Source: Salinilacustrithrix sp003476595
GTDB taxonomy: Bacteria; Actinomycetota; Acidimicrobiia; Acidimicrobiales; Salinilacustritrichaceae
Direction: 5' to 3'
Length of the DNA: 64,000 nucleotides
Assembly (NCBI GenBank): GCA_963972525.1
Contig: CAXAUZ010000015.1
Location: forward strand, 41,969 to 105,968
The position numbers were made by a program, and so were the translations under genes. This document shows, piece by piece, positions 48,156-57,347 of the stretch; the stretch's first letter is position 1; each line of letters opens with the position of its first letter. The notes beneath the pieces are model-generated. The model saw nothing but the letters and a program-made list of their open reading frames with translations. It was not told where the DNA came from and did no database searches.

Positions 48156-49643
48156 GTGCCGGTCTCCGACGAGCTCGCGATGGGGCAGCCCGTCGCCCGG
48201 TGGGTGCTGCTCGCCACCATCCTCGGTTCGGGCATGGCCTTGCTCGACGGCACCGTCGTCAACGTGGCGCTGCCCTCCATCGGCGCCGACCTGGGCGCCG
48301 ACGTCGCCGGCCTGCAGTGGACGCTGAACGGCTACCTGCTCCCCCTCGCCGCGCTCATCCTGGTCGGCGGGGCCTTCGGGGACCGGTACGGCCGCCGGCG
48401 GGTCTTCGTGATCGGGGTCGTCTGGTTCGCCGTTGCATCCCTGCTCTGCGCCGTGGCGCCGTCCACCGGGTGGCTGGTGGCCGCACGGGCGCTGCAGGGG
48501 ATCGGCGGTGCGCTGCTGACGCCGAACAGCCTGGCGATCATCCAGGCGTCGTTCCGGCGCGACGACCGGGGGACGGCCATCGGCGCGTGGTCGGCGCTCG
48601 GGGGGATCTCGGCCGCCGTCGGTCCGCTCCTCGGCGGGTACCTGGTCGACGCCGTGTCCTGGCGCGCCGTGTTCCTCATCAACCTGCCCATGGCGGCGGT
48701 GGTGCTGCTCGCCGCCCGTCACGTGCCGGAGAGCCGGGACGACACAGCGGCGAAGGAGCCCGATCTGGCCGGGGCGCTCGCTGCCGTCCTCGGCCTCGGT
48801 GGCGTGACGTTCGCGCTGATCGAAGCCCCTGCGCGCGACGCGACGTCCGTGGCCGTGCTGACCGCGGCGGTGGTCGGGGCGGGCGGCCTCGTCGTGTTCG
48901 TCCTGGTCGAGCGCCACCGTCGCTCACCGATGCTGCCCCTCGACATCTTCTCGTCGCGCCAGTTCACCTCCGCCAACGCCGTGACCTTCGTGGTGTACGG
49001 CGCGCTCGGCGGCGTGTTCTTCCTGCTCGTGGTGCACCTGCAGGGATCGCTCGGCTACTCGCCGCTGGAGGCCGGTGCGGCGTCGCTGCCCGTGACCCTG
49101 CTGATGCTCGTCGGCTCGCCGTGGGCGGGACGGCTCGCGCAGCGCATCGGGCCCCGGCTGCCGCTCACGGTGGGGCCCCTCGGCATCGCCGCCGGCATGG
49201 CGCTGATGGTCCGCATCACGCCCGGGGCGACGTACAGCACCAGCGTGCTGCCGGCCGTCGTGGTGTTCGGCATGGGCCTGGCCCTCACGGTCGCGCCGGT
49301 GACTGCCACCGTGCTCGCGGCGGCGGACGTCCGCCACGCCGGCGTGGCCTCCGGCGTGAACAACGCGGTGGCCCGGGCGGCCGGCCTGCTCGCGGTGGCG
49401 GTGCTCCCTGTCGCGGCCGGGATCTCCGGCAGCGACTACGGCGACCCGGCTGCGCTCACGGACGGCTTCCGCGTCGCCGTGATCATCACCGCGGTGCTGG
49501 CGGCATCCGGCGGGGCGCTCGCCGCCTTCACCATCGATGACGACGTGCTCGCTGCCGGCGACGAGCAGTCGATCCCGTCGCGCCACTGCGCCGTCGACGG
49601 CCCGCCGGCATCCACCCGCTCGGGCGGCAACCCGGTCGTCTAG
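48156..49643 (+). CDS. MFS drug-efflux transporter (EmrB/QacA, DHA2 family)
   Basis: A 495-residue exporter with 14 predicted spans. DHA2 signatures are LLDGTVVNVALPSIGADLG in span 1, LVGGAFGDRYGRRRVF (motif A) and RALQGIGGALLTPNSLAII (motif C-like region with proline), then GGISAAVGPLLGGYLVD. It likely exports drugs or toxic metabolites using the proton gradient. The GTG at 48156 is used; ATG 48180 is possible. No regulator is adjacent on the same strand, and it is divergent from DUF2855. Confidence 0.92.
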   Translation: MPVSDELAMGQPVARWVLLATILGSGMALLDGTVVNVALPSIGADLGADVAGLQWTLNGYLLPLAALILVGGAFGDRYGRRRVFVIGVVWFAVASLLCAVAPSTGWLVAARALQGIGGALLTPNSLAIIQASFRRDDRGTAIGAWSALGGISAAVGPLLGGYLVDAVSWRAVFLINLPMAAVVLLAARHVPESRDDTAAKEPDLAGALAAVLGLGGVTFALIEAPARDATSVAVLTAAVVGAGGLVVFVLVERHRRSPMLPLDIFSSRQFTSANAVTFVVYGALGGVFFLLVVHLQGSLGYSPLEAGAASLPVTLLMLVGSPWAGRLAQRIGPRLPLTVGPLGIAAGMALMVRITPGATYSTSVLPAVVVFGMGLALTVAPVTATVLAAADVRHAGVASGVNNAVARAAGLLAVAVLPVAAGISGSDYGDPAALTDGFRVAVIITAVLAASGGALAAFTIDDDVLAAGDEQSIPSRHCAVDGPPASTRSGGNPVV

Positions 49644-49691
49644 ACACGTCGTCGCGGCGGCGAAGTGCGCCGGCCGACGGAGGTGGCCCCG

Positions 49692-50597
49692 ATGCAGCAG
49701 CAACCGTTCGACACACCCGTCACCGTCGAGGGGCCCGAGCGGGCACCGCGGCAGATGCTCGCCGAGCAGACCTACGGCGGGCACGCGAGCCTGCACGACG
49801 AGTCGACCGCCGACTCGCTCGGGCTGTCCGGCGCACCGATCGAGGGTCCGACCCACTTCTCCCAGTTCGACCCGCTCGCCCACCTGCTGTGGGGCGACGC
49901 CTGGTTCGAGCGCGGGTGCATCAGCGCGCACTTCCGCACGATGGTCGTCGAGGGCGAGGGCGTGACCGCTCGAGCGACGCGGACGGGCCCGGACCGGGCC
50001 GACATCTCGGCGGCGAAGGCCGACGGCAGCCCGGTGCTCGCCGGCTCGGTCACCGCCGCCCCCGACGTCCCGACCGCGCTCGACGAGCGCCGGGCCCAGC
50101 TCGGCGACCCGGGCGAGCTGTTCATCGTCGATCAGATGTCCGTCGGCGACCGCTCCGGTCCGGTGACGTCGTCGGTGGACCTGGGCACGCCGAACGGCGA
50201 CCTGTACCCGTTCTCCATCGAGCAGAAGCTGGACGCCATCACCGAGCCCAGCGACTGGTACCGGACGGAGGCCAACCCCTGGGGCAGGCCGATCCTGCCG
50301 ATGGAGATGGTCAGCGTCCTCACCCAGAAGGTCGGCGCCGACTTCCCGGTGCGCGGGCCGTCGGTGGGGCTGTTCCTGGATCTCGAGGTGAAGCTGGTCG
50401 CCGGCCCGATCTTCGTGGGCCAGGAGTACGTGCTCGAGCGCGAGGTGGTCGCCCTCGGGCAGAGCCGACGCACCGAGTCGTCGTGGGTCCGCACCGACGT
50501 GACCGATGCCGAGTCCGGCGATCTCGTCGCCCACGTGCTGCTGCACTCCGGGGTGTTCAAGGAGTCCTACGCCGGGTACCCCACCGACCGGCTCTGA
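49692..50597 (+). CDS. Hotdog-fold (MaoC-like dehydratase) protein
   Basis: A 301-residue protein with two hotdog-like halves. The N-terminal half reads HASLHDESTADSLGLSGAPIEGPTHFSQFDPLAHLLWG, akin to the MaoC hydratase entry helix; the C-terminal half reads PILPMEMVSVLTQKV and LEVKLVAGPIFVGQEYVLEREVVAL. Bacterial double-hotdog proteins act as enoyl-CoA hydratases or dehydratases, but the catalytic Asp-His pair is not clear. GGAGG eight bases before the ATG at 49692 sets the start. A role in acyl-CoA metabolism is probable, unproven. Confidence 0.75.
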   Translation: MQQQPFDTPVTVEGPERAPRQMLAEQTYGGHASLHDESTADSLGLSGAPIEGPTHFSQFDPLAHLLWGDAWFERGCISAHFRTMVVEGEGVTARATRTGPDRADISAAKADGSPVLAGSVTAAPDVPTALDERRAQLGDPGELFIVDQMSVGDRSGPVTSSVDLGTPNGDLYPFSIEQKLDAITEPSDWYRTEANPWGRPILPMEMVSVLTQKVGADFPVRGPSVGLFLDLEVKLVAGPIFVGQEYVLEREVVALGQSRRTESSWVRTDVTDAESGDLVAHVLLHSGVFKESYAGYPTDRL

Positions 50598-50606
50598 GCG
50601 CAGCGG

Positions 50607-51215
50607 TCAGCGGAGGTCGGGCTTGGTCCAGACCAGGGAGTAGCGCCACAGGACGTGACGCCGATACGCCACGCCCGGCAGCACGCGCTCGGCGATGGCA
50701 CGGAGCCCGGCGTAGGTGTCCGGCGGCGGCCACACGATCGGCGCCGAGTGCTCCCAGTACGTCCGCTTCGGGCTCAGCTTCAGCCAGCGGGTGCTGACGG
50801 CGCCGGCCACCTGCCAGCCCAGGTCGCGCGGGAAGCGCGTGCGGGCCAGGCCCACGACCACCAGCACGCCACCGGGGCGCAGGAGGTCGCGCATCGCCTC
50901 GAGACCGGCGACGGTGTCCATGTGGTGCAGGGCGGCGATCGACGCGACCACGTCGAACGACGCGGGTTCGAAGGGATGGTCGAGGACGTCGCCGAGCACC
51001 CAGGTGATGCCATCGCCGTCGGACTGGGCCCGGGCCAGGTCGAGGCTCGGCTCGTGCAGGTCCAGGCCCACCACCTCCGGGACCGTCTCGTGCAGGTCGC
51101 GGCTGAGCATGCCCTCGCCGCAGCCGACGTCGAGCGCCCGCTGCGCACCGGGCGGCACCGCGTCCAGCACGACTCGGTGCAAGTGGATGTTGTGGTTCCA
51201 GCGGTCGTCCCCCAC
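50607..51215 (-). CDS. Class I SAM-dependent methyltransferase
   Basis: A 202-residue methyltransferase. Motif I is ALDVGCGEGMLSRDLHE near residue 28, followed by VVGLDLHEPSLDLA, FDVVASIAALHHMD and LLRPGGVLVVVGLART. The C-terminal WLKLSPKRTYWEHSAPIVWPP is a conserved lid seen in small actinobacterial members that methylate small molecules. The GTG at 51215 is the first plausible start. It is convergent with the hotdog gene, with only nine bases between stops, and divergent from the next gene. Confidence 0.87.
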   Translation of the reverse strand: MGDDRWNHNIHLHRVVLDAVPPGAQRALDVGCGEGMLSRDLHETVPEVVGLDLHEPSLDLARAQSDGDGITWVLGDVLDHPFEPASFDVVASIAALHHMDTVAGLEAMRDLLRPGGVLVVVGLARTRFPRDLGWQVAGAVSTRWLKLSPKRTYWEHSAPIVWPPPDTYAGLRAIAERVLPGVAYRRHVLWRYSLVWTKPDLR

Positions 51216-51282
51216 GGCGCCGGACCATAGGTGGGGGAGAAGTCGCTGCGACGTGGCGCTTCGGGATGGCCAAGATGAGCGG

Positions 51283-51906
51283 GTGCTCATCCGTGACTGG
51301 GACCGCCCGATCGACGAGGCGGAGTGGCGTGCCTTCGTCACCGCCAACGCCTTCGGGCACCTCGTCGCCGGCGGACGGGACCGCACCGTCCCCGTCGTGG
51401 TGCCGACCCAGTTCGTGCTCGACGCCGACGAGGTCGTCCTGCACCTGGCACGTCCCAACCCGATCTGGGACGCGATCGCCGAGAACCCGACCGTTGTCCT
51501 GAGCGTGGCCGGCGACTGGGCCTACGTGCCGTCCGAGTGGAAGGCCGTCGGCGACGAGGACCCGCGGCGGGGAATCCCGACCACCTACTACGCGGCGGCG
51601 CAGATCACCGGGGTGGCCGTCGTGGTCGACGACCCGGACGAGATCGCCGAGGTCCTGCGCCGCCAGCTGGGTGACCTGCAGCCGGAGCTGGATGCGGTCG
51701 ACCCGGTCAAGCACGGCGCCCGGCTCCGCGCGATCCGGGGGCTCCGGATCCCGATCGCCGACGTCCGGGCCAAGTTCAAGTACGGCGCCAACGTCGACGA
51801 CGCGCACCGCCGTGCCGTCCACGAGCGGCTGCTGGCACGTGGTGGACCCGGCGACGCCTCGGCGGCTCGTCACCTGGAGCGGCGGCTGGGAGCGGACGGT
51901 GCCTGA
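51283..51906 (+). CDS. FMN-binding split-barrel protein (PaiB-like)
   Basis: A 207-residue protein of the FMN-binding negative transcriptional regulator (PaiB) family: WRAFVTANAFGHLVAGG, VPTQFVLDADEVVLHLARPNPIWDAI, DWAYVPSEWK and IPTTYYAAAQITGVAVVVDD. Members bind FMN; some regulate sporulation or protease genes, others act as small flavin oxidoreductases. A GTG at 51283 is used. Its last eight bases overlap the start of a second split-barrel gene, indicating coupling. Confidence 0.83.
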   Translation: MLIRDWDRPIDEAEWRAFVTANAFGHLVAGGRDRTVPVVVPTQFVLDADEVVLHLARPNPIWDAIAENPTVVLSVAGDWAYVPSEWKAVGDEDPRRGIPTTYYAAAQITGVAVVVDDPDEIAEVLRRQLGDLQPELDAVDPVKHGARLRAIRGLRIPIADVRAKFKYGANVDDAHRRAVHERLLARGGPGDASAARHLERRLGADGA

Positions 51907-52372
51907 GCTCGACGAGGAGGTCGTGGCCGCGCTCGATGCCGCCGTCCTCGGGTGGTTGGCGACGGCCGACGAACACGGCATGCCGAACGTGTCGCCCAAG
52001 GAGGTGTTCGCCCACCTCGGTGGCGACCGCGTCGTGATCGCCCACATCGCCTCGCCCCGCTCGGCCCGCAACGCCCGGGCCAACCCGCAGGGCTGCTTCA
52101 GCGTCGTGGACGTGTTCCGCCAGCGCGGGTTCAAGCTGACCGGAGCCCTCCACCTCCACGGTCCGGACGACGAGCACTTCGATGAGGTGTCCGCCCCGTT
52201 GCGTTCGGTGGTGGGCGACCGCTTCACGCTGCGAGGCGTCTTCGAGCTCACCGTCGCCGCGGTGGCCCCCATCGTGGCGCCGTCGTACGTGTTCCACGCC
52301 GACGAGGTGACGGAGGACTCGATGGTGCGAGGTGCGATGGCGGCCTACGGGGTGCGGCCGGCGTCGCCGTAG
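51899..52372 (+). CDS. Pyridoxamine 5'-phosphate oxidase-fold protein
   Basis: A 157-residue split-beta-barrel flavin/F420-binding protein. Key blocks are VLGWLATADEHGMPNVSPKEVFAHLGGD, IAHIASPRSARNARANPQGCFSVVDV and GALHLHGPDDEHFDEV. It resembles small PNPOx-like proteins that bind FMN or F420; true vitamin B6 synthesis is unlikely because the substrate residues are missing. The GTG at 51899 overlaps the preceding PaiB-like gene by eight bases, so the two are co-translated and may share a redox task. Confidence 0.83.
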   Translation: MPELDEEVVAALDAAVLGWLATADEHGMPNVSPKEVFAHLGGDRVVIAHIASPRSARNARANPQGCFSVVDVFRQRGFKLTGALHLHGPDDEHFDEVSAPLRSVVGDRFTLRGVFELTVAAVAPIVAPSYVFHADEVTEDSMVRGAMAAYGVRPASP

Positions 52373-52373
52373 C

Positions 52374-52396
52374 CGCAACACCACGACTGCCAGTTC
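52374..52396 (+). repeat. 23-bp imperfect repeat, left copy
   Basis: Matches 53923-53945 at 20 of 23 bases (core ACTGCCAGTTC). It lies right after the stop of the split-barrel gene and before the PI-PLC gene, so the two copies bracket the PI-PLC-acylphosphatase pair. Confidence 0.55.
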
Positions 52397-52417
52397 GGAT
52401 TCGGGTACACCGGTGGC

Positions 52418-53626
52418 ATGCGTCGCCTCCTCGCGCTCCTGCTCGCCGCCGCCCTGCTCGTCGCTGCCTGCGGTGGCGACGACGATGCCGCTGCTCCCGA
52501 CGACACCGGGTCCGGTGATGCCGCCGACGACACCACGACGATGACCGAGGCGCCCGAGGACGAGGTCCGCCTGAACGAGATCCAGGTCCTGGGCTCGCAC
52601 AACAGCTACCACCTGCGTCCCGAACCGGACGTGCGGGCCGGCATCGCCGCCGTGGCCGGCGAGAAGGTGGCCCTGGAGCTCGACTACGAGCACCTGCCCC
52701 TCACCGAGCAGCTCGAGGCGCACGGGATCCGCCAGTTCGAGCTCGACGTCTACGCCGACCCCGAGGGCGGCCGCTTCGCCGATCGTCCCGCGCTGGCGGT
52801 GCTCGGCCGACCCATCGAGAGCGGCGAGGCGGCGCTCGAGGAGCCGGGCTTCAAGGTGCTGCACCAGGTCGATGTCGACTTCCGCAGCACGTGCCTGACC
52901 CTGGTGGCCTGCCTCACCGAGATCGAGGCGTGGTCCTCGGCCGAGCCCGACCACGAGCCGGTGATGATCATGATCGAGACCAAGCAGCAGTCGCTGCCGG
53001 ACGCCATGGGCGACGACCTCGACCCGGCCCTCGGCATCCCGTGGACCGAGGTCCTCACCTTCGACCGGGCGCTGTTCGATGCGCTGGAGGCCGAGATCCT
53101 CTCGGTGTTCGACCGGGACTCGATCATCACGCCCGACGACGTCCGGGGCGGCGCCGCCACGCTGGAGGAGGCGGTGCTCGCCGGCGACGCCTGGCCGACG
53201 CTGGAGGATGCGGCCGGCAAGGTCCTGTTCTCGCTGGTGGACCTGGGCCCGGCGCGCGACACCTACGTCGGCGACGCGACGAACCTCGACGGCCGGCTGC
53301 TGTTCACGTCGTCGGAGGAGGGCCGGTCCGACGCCGCGTTCCTGCGCATCGACGACCCGATCACCGACGCCGACCGCATCCGGGCCGCGGTCGAGGCCGG
53401 CTACCTGGTGCGCACCCGCACCGACGTCCCCGGCGTCGATGCGGTCACCGGCGACACCACCCGGCGCGACGCCGCCTTCGAGAGCGGCGCCCACTACCTG
53501 TCCACCGACTACTACGTGGCCGACGAGAGCCTCGGCTACACCCTCGTCGTGGACCTGCCCGGCGACGGTCCGGCCCGGTGCAACCCGGTCAACGCCCCGG
53601 CGAGCTGCGACCTCACCGGCGGATGA
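52418..53626 (+). CDS. PI-PLC-like phosphodiesterase lipoprotein
   Basis: A 402-residue exported lipoprotein. The signal peptide ends in LVAAC near residue 19, followed by an Asp/Thr/Ala-rich linker. The mature part is a phosphatidylinositol-specific phospholipase C-type TIM barrel of the calcium-dependent group (SaPLC1-like): GSHNSYHLRPE near residue 60 with the catalytic His, GIRQFELDVY near residue 105 with Glu/Asp Ca2+ ligands, HQVDVDF with the second His, and IMIETKQQ. It probably cleaves phosphatidylinositol or related lipids outside the cell. It is coupled (ATGA) to an acylphosphatase. This cassette is flanked by the 23-bp repeat. Confidence 0.88.
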   Translation: MRRLLALLLAAALLVAACGGDDDAAAPDDTGSGDAADDTTTMTEAPEDEVRLNEIQVLGSHNSYHLRPEPDVRAGIAAVAGEKVALELDYEHLPLTEQLEAHGIRQFELDVYADPEGGRFADRPALAVLGRPIESGEAALEEPGFKVLHQVDVDFRSTCLTLVACLTEIEAWSSAEPDHEPVMIMIETKQQSLPDAMGDDLDPALGIPWTEVLTFDRALFDALEAEILSVFDRDSIITPDDVRGGAATLEEAVLAGDAWPTLEDAAGKVLFSLVDLGPARDTYVGDATNLDGRLLFTSSEEGRSDAAFLRIDDPITDADRIRAAVEAGYLVRTRTDVPGVDAVTGDTTRRDAAFESGAHYLSTDYYVADESLGYTLVVDLPGDGPARCNPVNAPASCDLTGG

Positions 53627-53916
53627 GCCCGCTCGACCAGCCCGTCGTCCGCCGGGCGGTCTCGGTCACGGGCCGGGTGCAGGGGGTGTCGTTCCGCTAC
53701 CACACCGTGCAGCAGGCCGAGCGCCTGGGCCTCACCGGCTGGGTGCGCAACCACGACGACGGATCGGTCCGCCTCGAGGTGCAGGGACCGGCGGGCGCGG
53801 TCGCCGAGCTCGTGGCCTGGCTGCACCACGGCCCGTCCCACGCGCGGGTCGACGGCGTCCGGGAGGACGCCGTCGACGTTCGCGAGGGGGATGCCGGCTT
53901 CCGCGCCGTGCGCTGA
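53623..53916 (+). CDS. Acylphosphatase
   Basis: A 97-residue acylphosphatase hydrolysing carboxyl-phosphate bonds. The signature GRVQGVSFRYHTVQQA contains catalytic Arg25, and GWVRNHDDGSVRLEVQG contains Asn43; both are in the usual places and the length is typical. The ATG overlaps the PI-PLC stop, so it is translationally coupled, though a functional link between a cytosolic acylphosphatase and a secreted phospholipase is not obvious. Confidence 0.93.
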   Translation: MSPLDQPVVRRAVSVTGRVQGVSFRYHTVQQAERLGLTGWVRNHDDGSVRLEVQGPAGAVAELVAWLHHGPSHARVDGVREDAVDVREGDAGFRAVR

Positions 53917-53922
53917 CGGGGG

Positions 53923-53945
53923 CGCGACACCAGCACTGCCAGTTC
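53923..53945 (+). repeat. 23-bp imperfect repeat, right copy
   Basis: Second copy of the element at 52374-52396, directly after the acylphosphatase stop. A weaker partial match (CTGGCAGTTC) occurs near 63957. Confidence 0.55.
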
Positions 53946-53955
53946 CAGAGAAGCG

Positions 53956-56496
53956 CTACTCGGTGGTGATGGCTCGGAGCACGTCGAGCCTCGCCGCCCG
54001 GCGGGCCGGGGCGATGGCCGCCAGCAGGCCGGCGACCACGGCCAGCACCAGCAGGCCGACCAGCGTGCCGGTGGGGATGGCGATCCGGTCGAGGAACGAT
54101 TCGGGCAGGGCCGACGAGGCGGCGATCCCGAACAGCACGCCGACGACCACGCCGAGGACCGCACCGAACAGGGACACGATCGCCGCCTCCCAGCGCACCA
54201 TGCGCCGGGTCTGGCGGCGGGACATGCCCACCGCCCGGAGCAGGCCGAGCTCCCGGGTCCGCTCGAACACCGACAGCGCCAGGGTGTTGGCGATGCCGAG
54301 CACGGCGATGATCACGGCCAGCAGCAGCAGCACGTTGACGGTCACCAGGATCTGGTCGATCTGGGCCTCCTGGGCGTCGAGGAACTCCTGGCGGTCGTCG
54401 ATGTCCGCCTGGGGGAACTCGACCAGCGCCGCCTCGACCGCCGAGCGGGCCTCCGCCGGGGTGACCCCGTCGGCGGCCCGGGCCATGACGACGCCGTCGG
54501 TGACGTCGGTGAAGTTGGCGTCGTGGGCCTCGGTGGAGATCACGTAGTTCCCGGCGAAGGTGGCATCGGCGTGGATGCCCACCACCGTGAACGTCTGCTC
54601 CCCGGTGGCGCTGAAGGCCAGGGCCACCTCGTCGCCGGCTTCGAGGCCGAGGTCCCGGGCCGGGTCCTCGTGCACGAAGATCCCGTCGGCGCCCAGATCG
54701 GCGAGGGTCCCGCCGGACTGCACGTCGATGTCCACGAGGTCACCGCCGTTCGCGTTCACGGCCACGAGGTCGCGGGTGGCGCCCTCGAACTGGAAGCGGC
54801 CGAACCGGATGCCCGACACCGCGTCCAGCTCCGGCGTCTCCGCCAGGGTCTCGGCCAGGCGGGGGGAGAAGCCGGCGAAGGAGGACTCGCTGATGACGTA
54901 GTCGGCCATGACCGACTGGTCGATCTTGGCCGCGAAGGTCTCCTTCACCGACGTGCCCACGACCGATGCCATCGTCACCAGCGCCAGGCCGATGACCAGC
55001 GCCGAGGCGGTGGATGCGGTCCGGTACGGGTTGCGGGCGGCGTTGGCCCGGGCCAGCACGCCCGGCTCGCCGAACAGCTTGGCGATGGGCGCCCCGAGCA
55101 GGCGGGCGACCGGACCGGCGACGAGCGGTGACAGGTTGGCGATGCCGAGGAACACCAGGACCGCACCGAACCCGAGGGCGCTCAGCGTCGGTGCGGTGCC
55201 GTCGGTGACGGTCAGCCCGAGCAGCACCAGCACGGCGCCGACGCCGGTCAGCGCCGCGCCGATGGTCAGGCGCAGGCGCCGGGAGCGACCACCGGACTCG
55301 ACCCCGTCCCGCAGCGCGGTGATCGGGGAGACCCTGGCCGCCGACCGGGCCGGGATGATCGATGCGGCCATCGTGACGCCGATGCCGACGACCAGGGCGG
55401 TGATGACCGTGGAGGCCTGCACCACCAGGGCGCCGGGCGGGAGGCTGAACCCGCCGGCGTTCAGCAGGCCCCGCAGGCCCATGGCCGTCAGCACGCCGGT
55501 GCCGAGGCCGATGGCCGACGAGAGGGTGCCGACCAGCAGCGCTTCGAGGATCACGGTCCGGCGGATCTGGGCGGCGGATGCGCCGATGGCCCGCAGGAGG
55601 GCGAGCTCCTTGATGCGCTGGCCCAGGATGATCGAGAACGTGTTGTAGATGTAGAAGGCCGACACGAACAGGGCGACGGCGGCGAAGCCGAGCAGGACGT
55701 TGCCGAAGATGTCGGTGATCTCGCCGAAGGCGTCGGCGCCCTCCTCGCTGACCTGGGTGCCGGTGACGACCTCGACGCTGTCGGGCAGGGCTCCGGCCAG
55801 GGCGGCCTGGACGTCGTCGACGTCCGCACCCGGCTCGAGGCCGATGTAGATCTCGTCGTAGAGGCCCTCGCTGTTGAAGACCCGCTGGGCCTCCTCGGTC
55901 GAGAACATCGTCAGGACGGCGCCGGCGAGGGAGTTGCTCTCGCCGAAGGTGGCGGTGCCGACGAGGGTGAAGGTCTCCGTCCCGCCGGGCAGCAGGATCT
56001 CGACGGTGTCGCCGATCTCGTAGCCCTGGTCCTCGAACGTGCCCTGGTCGAAGGCGACCTCGCCGGGCTCGTCGGGGCGCTCCCCGAGGTTGAGGGTGAC
56101 CGGGTTCAACCGGTCGGTGCCGCTCCACGAGGTGCCGATGAGCGGGGCACCCGTCGTGGTGACCGGCTCGCCGTCGGTGCCGATGGGCTGCGCGGAGCCA
56201 CCCACGCCGCCTTCGGCGACCTCGACGCCGTCGACGCCGCGGACGACGTCGAGCAGCTCGGCGGGCATGGGCTCGCGGTTGCCGGTGAAGGACTGCTCGT
56301 CGAAGGGGGCCCCGGAGCGGACCTGGAGGTCCACGCCGGCGCTGATCTCGGTCATGAGCGTGTCGAAGCTGCGCCGGACCGTGTCGGTCACCACGAGGCT
56401 GCCGACCACGAAGCTCACGCCGAGCACGACGGCGAAGCTGGTCATGACGAAGCGGATCTTGTGCGCCAGGAGCTGGCGGATGCTGAGGCGGAGCAT
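53956..56496 (-). CDS. ABC transporter permease, FtsX/MacB type
   Basis: An 846-residue membrane protein with two FtsX-like halves. The N-terminal span (FVMTSFAVVLGVSFVVGSLVV, about 17-37) precedes a large extracytoplasmic MacB-like domain (about 40-260); three spans follow, then a second span, outside domain and three spans (LLLLAVIIAVLGIANTLAL to the end, with LGLLRAVGMSRRQTRRMVRWEA). Such permeases do not import; they act in mechanotransmission, lipoprotein or peptide export, or antibiotic resistance. Its ATG follows the ATPase stop by one base. A two-component system lies upstream on the strand and probably controls it. Confidence 0.91.
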   Translation of the reverse strand: MLRLSIRQLLAHKIRFVMTSFAVVLGVSFVVGSLVVTDTVRRSFDTLMTEISAGVDLQVRSGAPFDEQSFTGNREPMPAELLDVVRGVDGVEVAEGGVGGSAQPIGTDGEPVTTTGAPLIGTSWSGTDRLNPVTLNLGERPDEPGEVAFDQGTFEDQGYEIGDTVEILLPGGTETFTLVGTATFGESNSLAGAVLTMFSTEEAQRVFNSEGLYDEIYIGLEPGADVDDVQAALAGALPDSVEVVTGTQVSEEGADAFGEITDIFGNVLLGFAAVALFVSAFYIYNTFSIILGQRIKELALLRAIGASAAQIRRTVILEALLVGTLSSAIGLGTGVLTAMGLRGLLNAGGFSLPPGALVVQASTVITALVVGIGVTMAASIIPARSAARVSPITALRDGVESGGRSRRLRLTIGAALTGVGAVLVLLGLTVTDGTAPTLSALGFGAVLVFLGIANLSPLVAGPVARLLGAPIAKLFGEPGVLARANAARNPYRTASTASALVIGLALVTMASVVGTSVKETFAAKIDQSVMADYVISESSFAGFSPRLAETLAETPELDAVSGIRFGRFQFEGATRDLVAVNANGGDLVDIDVQSGGTLADLGADGIFVHEDPARDLGLEAGDEVALAFSATGEQTFTVVGIHADATFAGNYVISTEAHDANFTDVTDGVVMARAADGVTPAEARSAVEAALVEFPQADIDDRQEFLDAQEAQIDQILVTVNVLLLLAVIIAVLGIANTLALSVFERTRELGLLRAVGMSRRQTRRMVRWEAAIVSLFGAVLGVVVGVLFGIAASSALPESFLDRIAIPTGTLVGLLVLAVVAGLLAAIAPARRAARLDVLRAITTE

Positions 56497-56497
56497 C

Positions 56498-57265
56498 TCA
56501 GCCCACCTCGGCCAGGTCGTCGCCGAAGCGCTTCATGCGGTCCAGCACCCGGTCGGCGGTCGGGTCGGCCATGTCGTCGACGATGCGGCCGTCGGCCAGG
56601 AACAGGACCCGGTTGGCGTAGGCCGCCGACGCCGGGTCGTGGGTGACCATGACGATCGTCTGGCCCAGCTCCCGGGTGGCGTTGCGCATGAAGGACAGGA
56701 TCTCGGCGCCGGTCGACGAGTCGAGGTTGCCGGTGGGCTCGTCGGCGAACACGATCGCCGGGTCCGACGCGAGGGCGCGGGCGACGGCGACGCGCTGCTG
56801 CTGGCCGCCGGACAGCTCGGACGGACGGTGGTCGAGGCGGTCCCCCAGGCCGACGGCGGCGATGACCTCGGCCAGGCGGGCCTCGTCGGGCGAGCGGCCG
56901 GCCAGGCGGGTCGGGAGCACGATGTTCTCGCGTGCGGTCAGGGTCGGGACCAGGTTGAACGCCTGGAAGACGAAGCCGATGCGGTCGCGGCGCAGCTCGG
57001 TCAGCTGCTTCTCCGACAGGGTCGACAGGTCGGTGCCGTCGACGACGACCTGCCCGGAGGTCAAGGTGTCGAGGCCGGCGAGGCAGTGCATCAGCGTGGA
57101 CTTGCCGGAGCCGGAGGGGCCCATGATGGCGGTGAAGCGGCCGGCCTCCAGCTCGACGTCGACGTGGTCCAGGGCGGTGACCTCGGTGGTGCCGGAGCCG
57201 TAGACCTTGACGGCGTCGATGGCGCGGGCCGCGATGCCCGCAGGTGCTGCGTCGTGTTCGTTCAT
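56498..57265 (-). CDS. ABC transporter ATP-binding protein (MacB/LolD type)
   Basis: A 255-residue ATPase. Walker A GPSGSGKSTLMH lies near residue 55, the ABC signature LSGGQQQRVAVARAL near residue 155, Walker B IVFADEPTGNLDSSTG near residue 177 and the switch in VMVTHDPASAA. The GNLDS motif is that of LolD/MacB/FtsE-type exporters. It works with the 846-residue permease downstream and follows the response regulator by 82 bases. The ATG at 57265 is used; a longer frame adds a non-conserved leader. Confidence 0.93.
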   Translation of the reverse strand: MNEHDAAPAGIAARAIDAVKVYGSGTTEVTALDHVDVELEAGRFTAIMGPSGSGKSTLMHCLAGLDTLTSGQVVVDGTDLSTLSEKQLTELRRDRIGFVFQAFNLVPTLTARENIVLPTRLAGRSPDEARLAEVIAAVGLGDRLDHRPSELSGGQQQRVAVARALASDPAIVFADEPTGNLDSSTGAEILSFMRNATRELGQTIVMVTHDPASAAYANRVLFLADGRIVDDMADPTADRVLDRMKRFGDDLAEVG

Positions 57266-57347
57266 GGGGTGGACGGTACGGACGGGCCGAGGCTCCGTCG
57301 TCCGGCTGGCGGATGATCCGCCATCGTCCTGCAGGTTGATCCGGGCG

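Noticed and set aside
51899..52372. True pyridoxamine phosphate oxidase (pdxH)
   Set aside because: Too short and lacking the substrate-binding C-terminal motif; only the split-barrel fold is supported.
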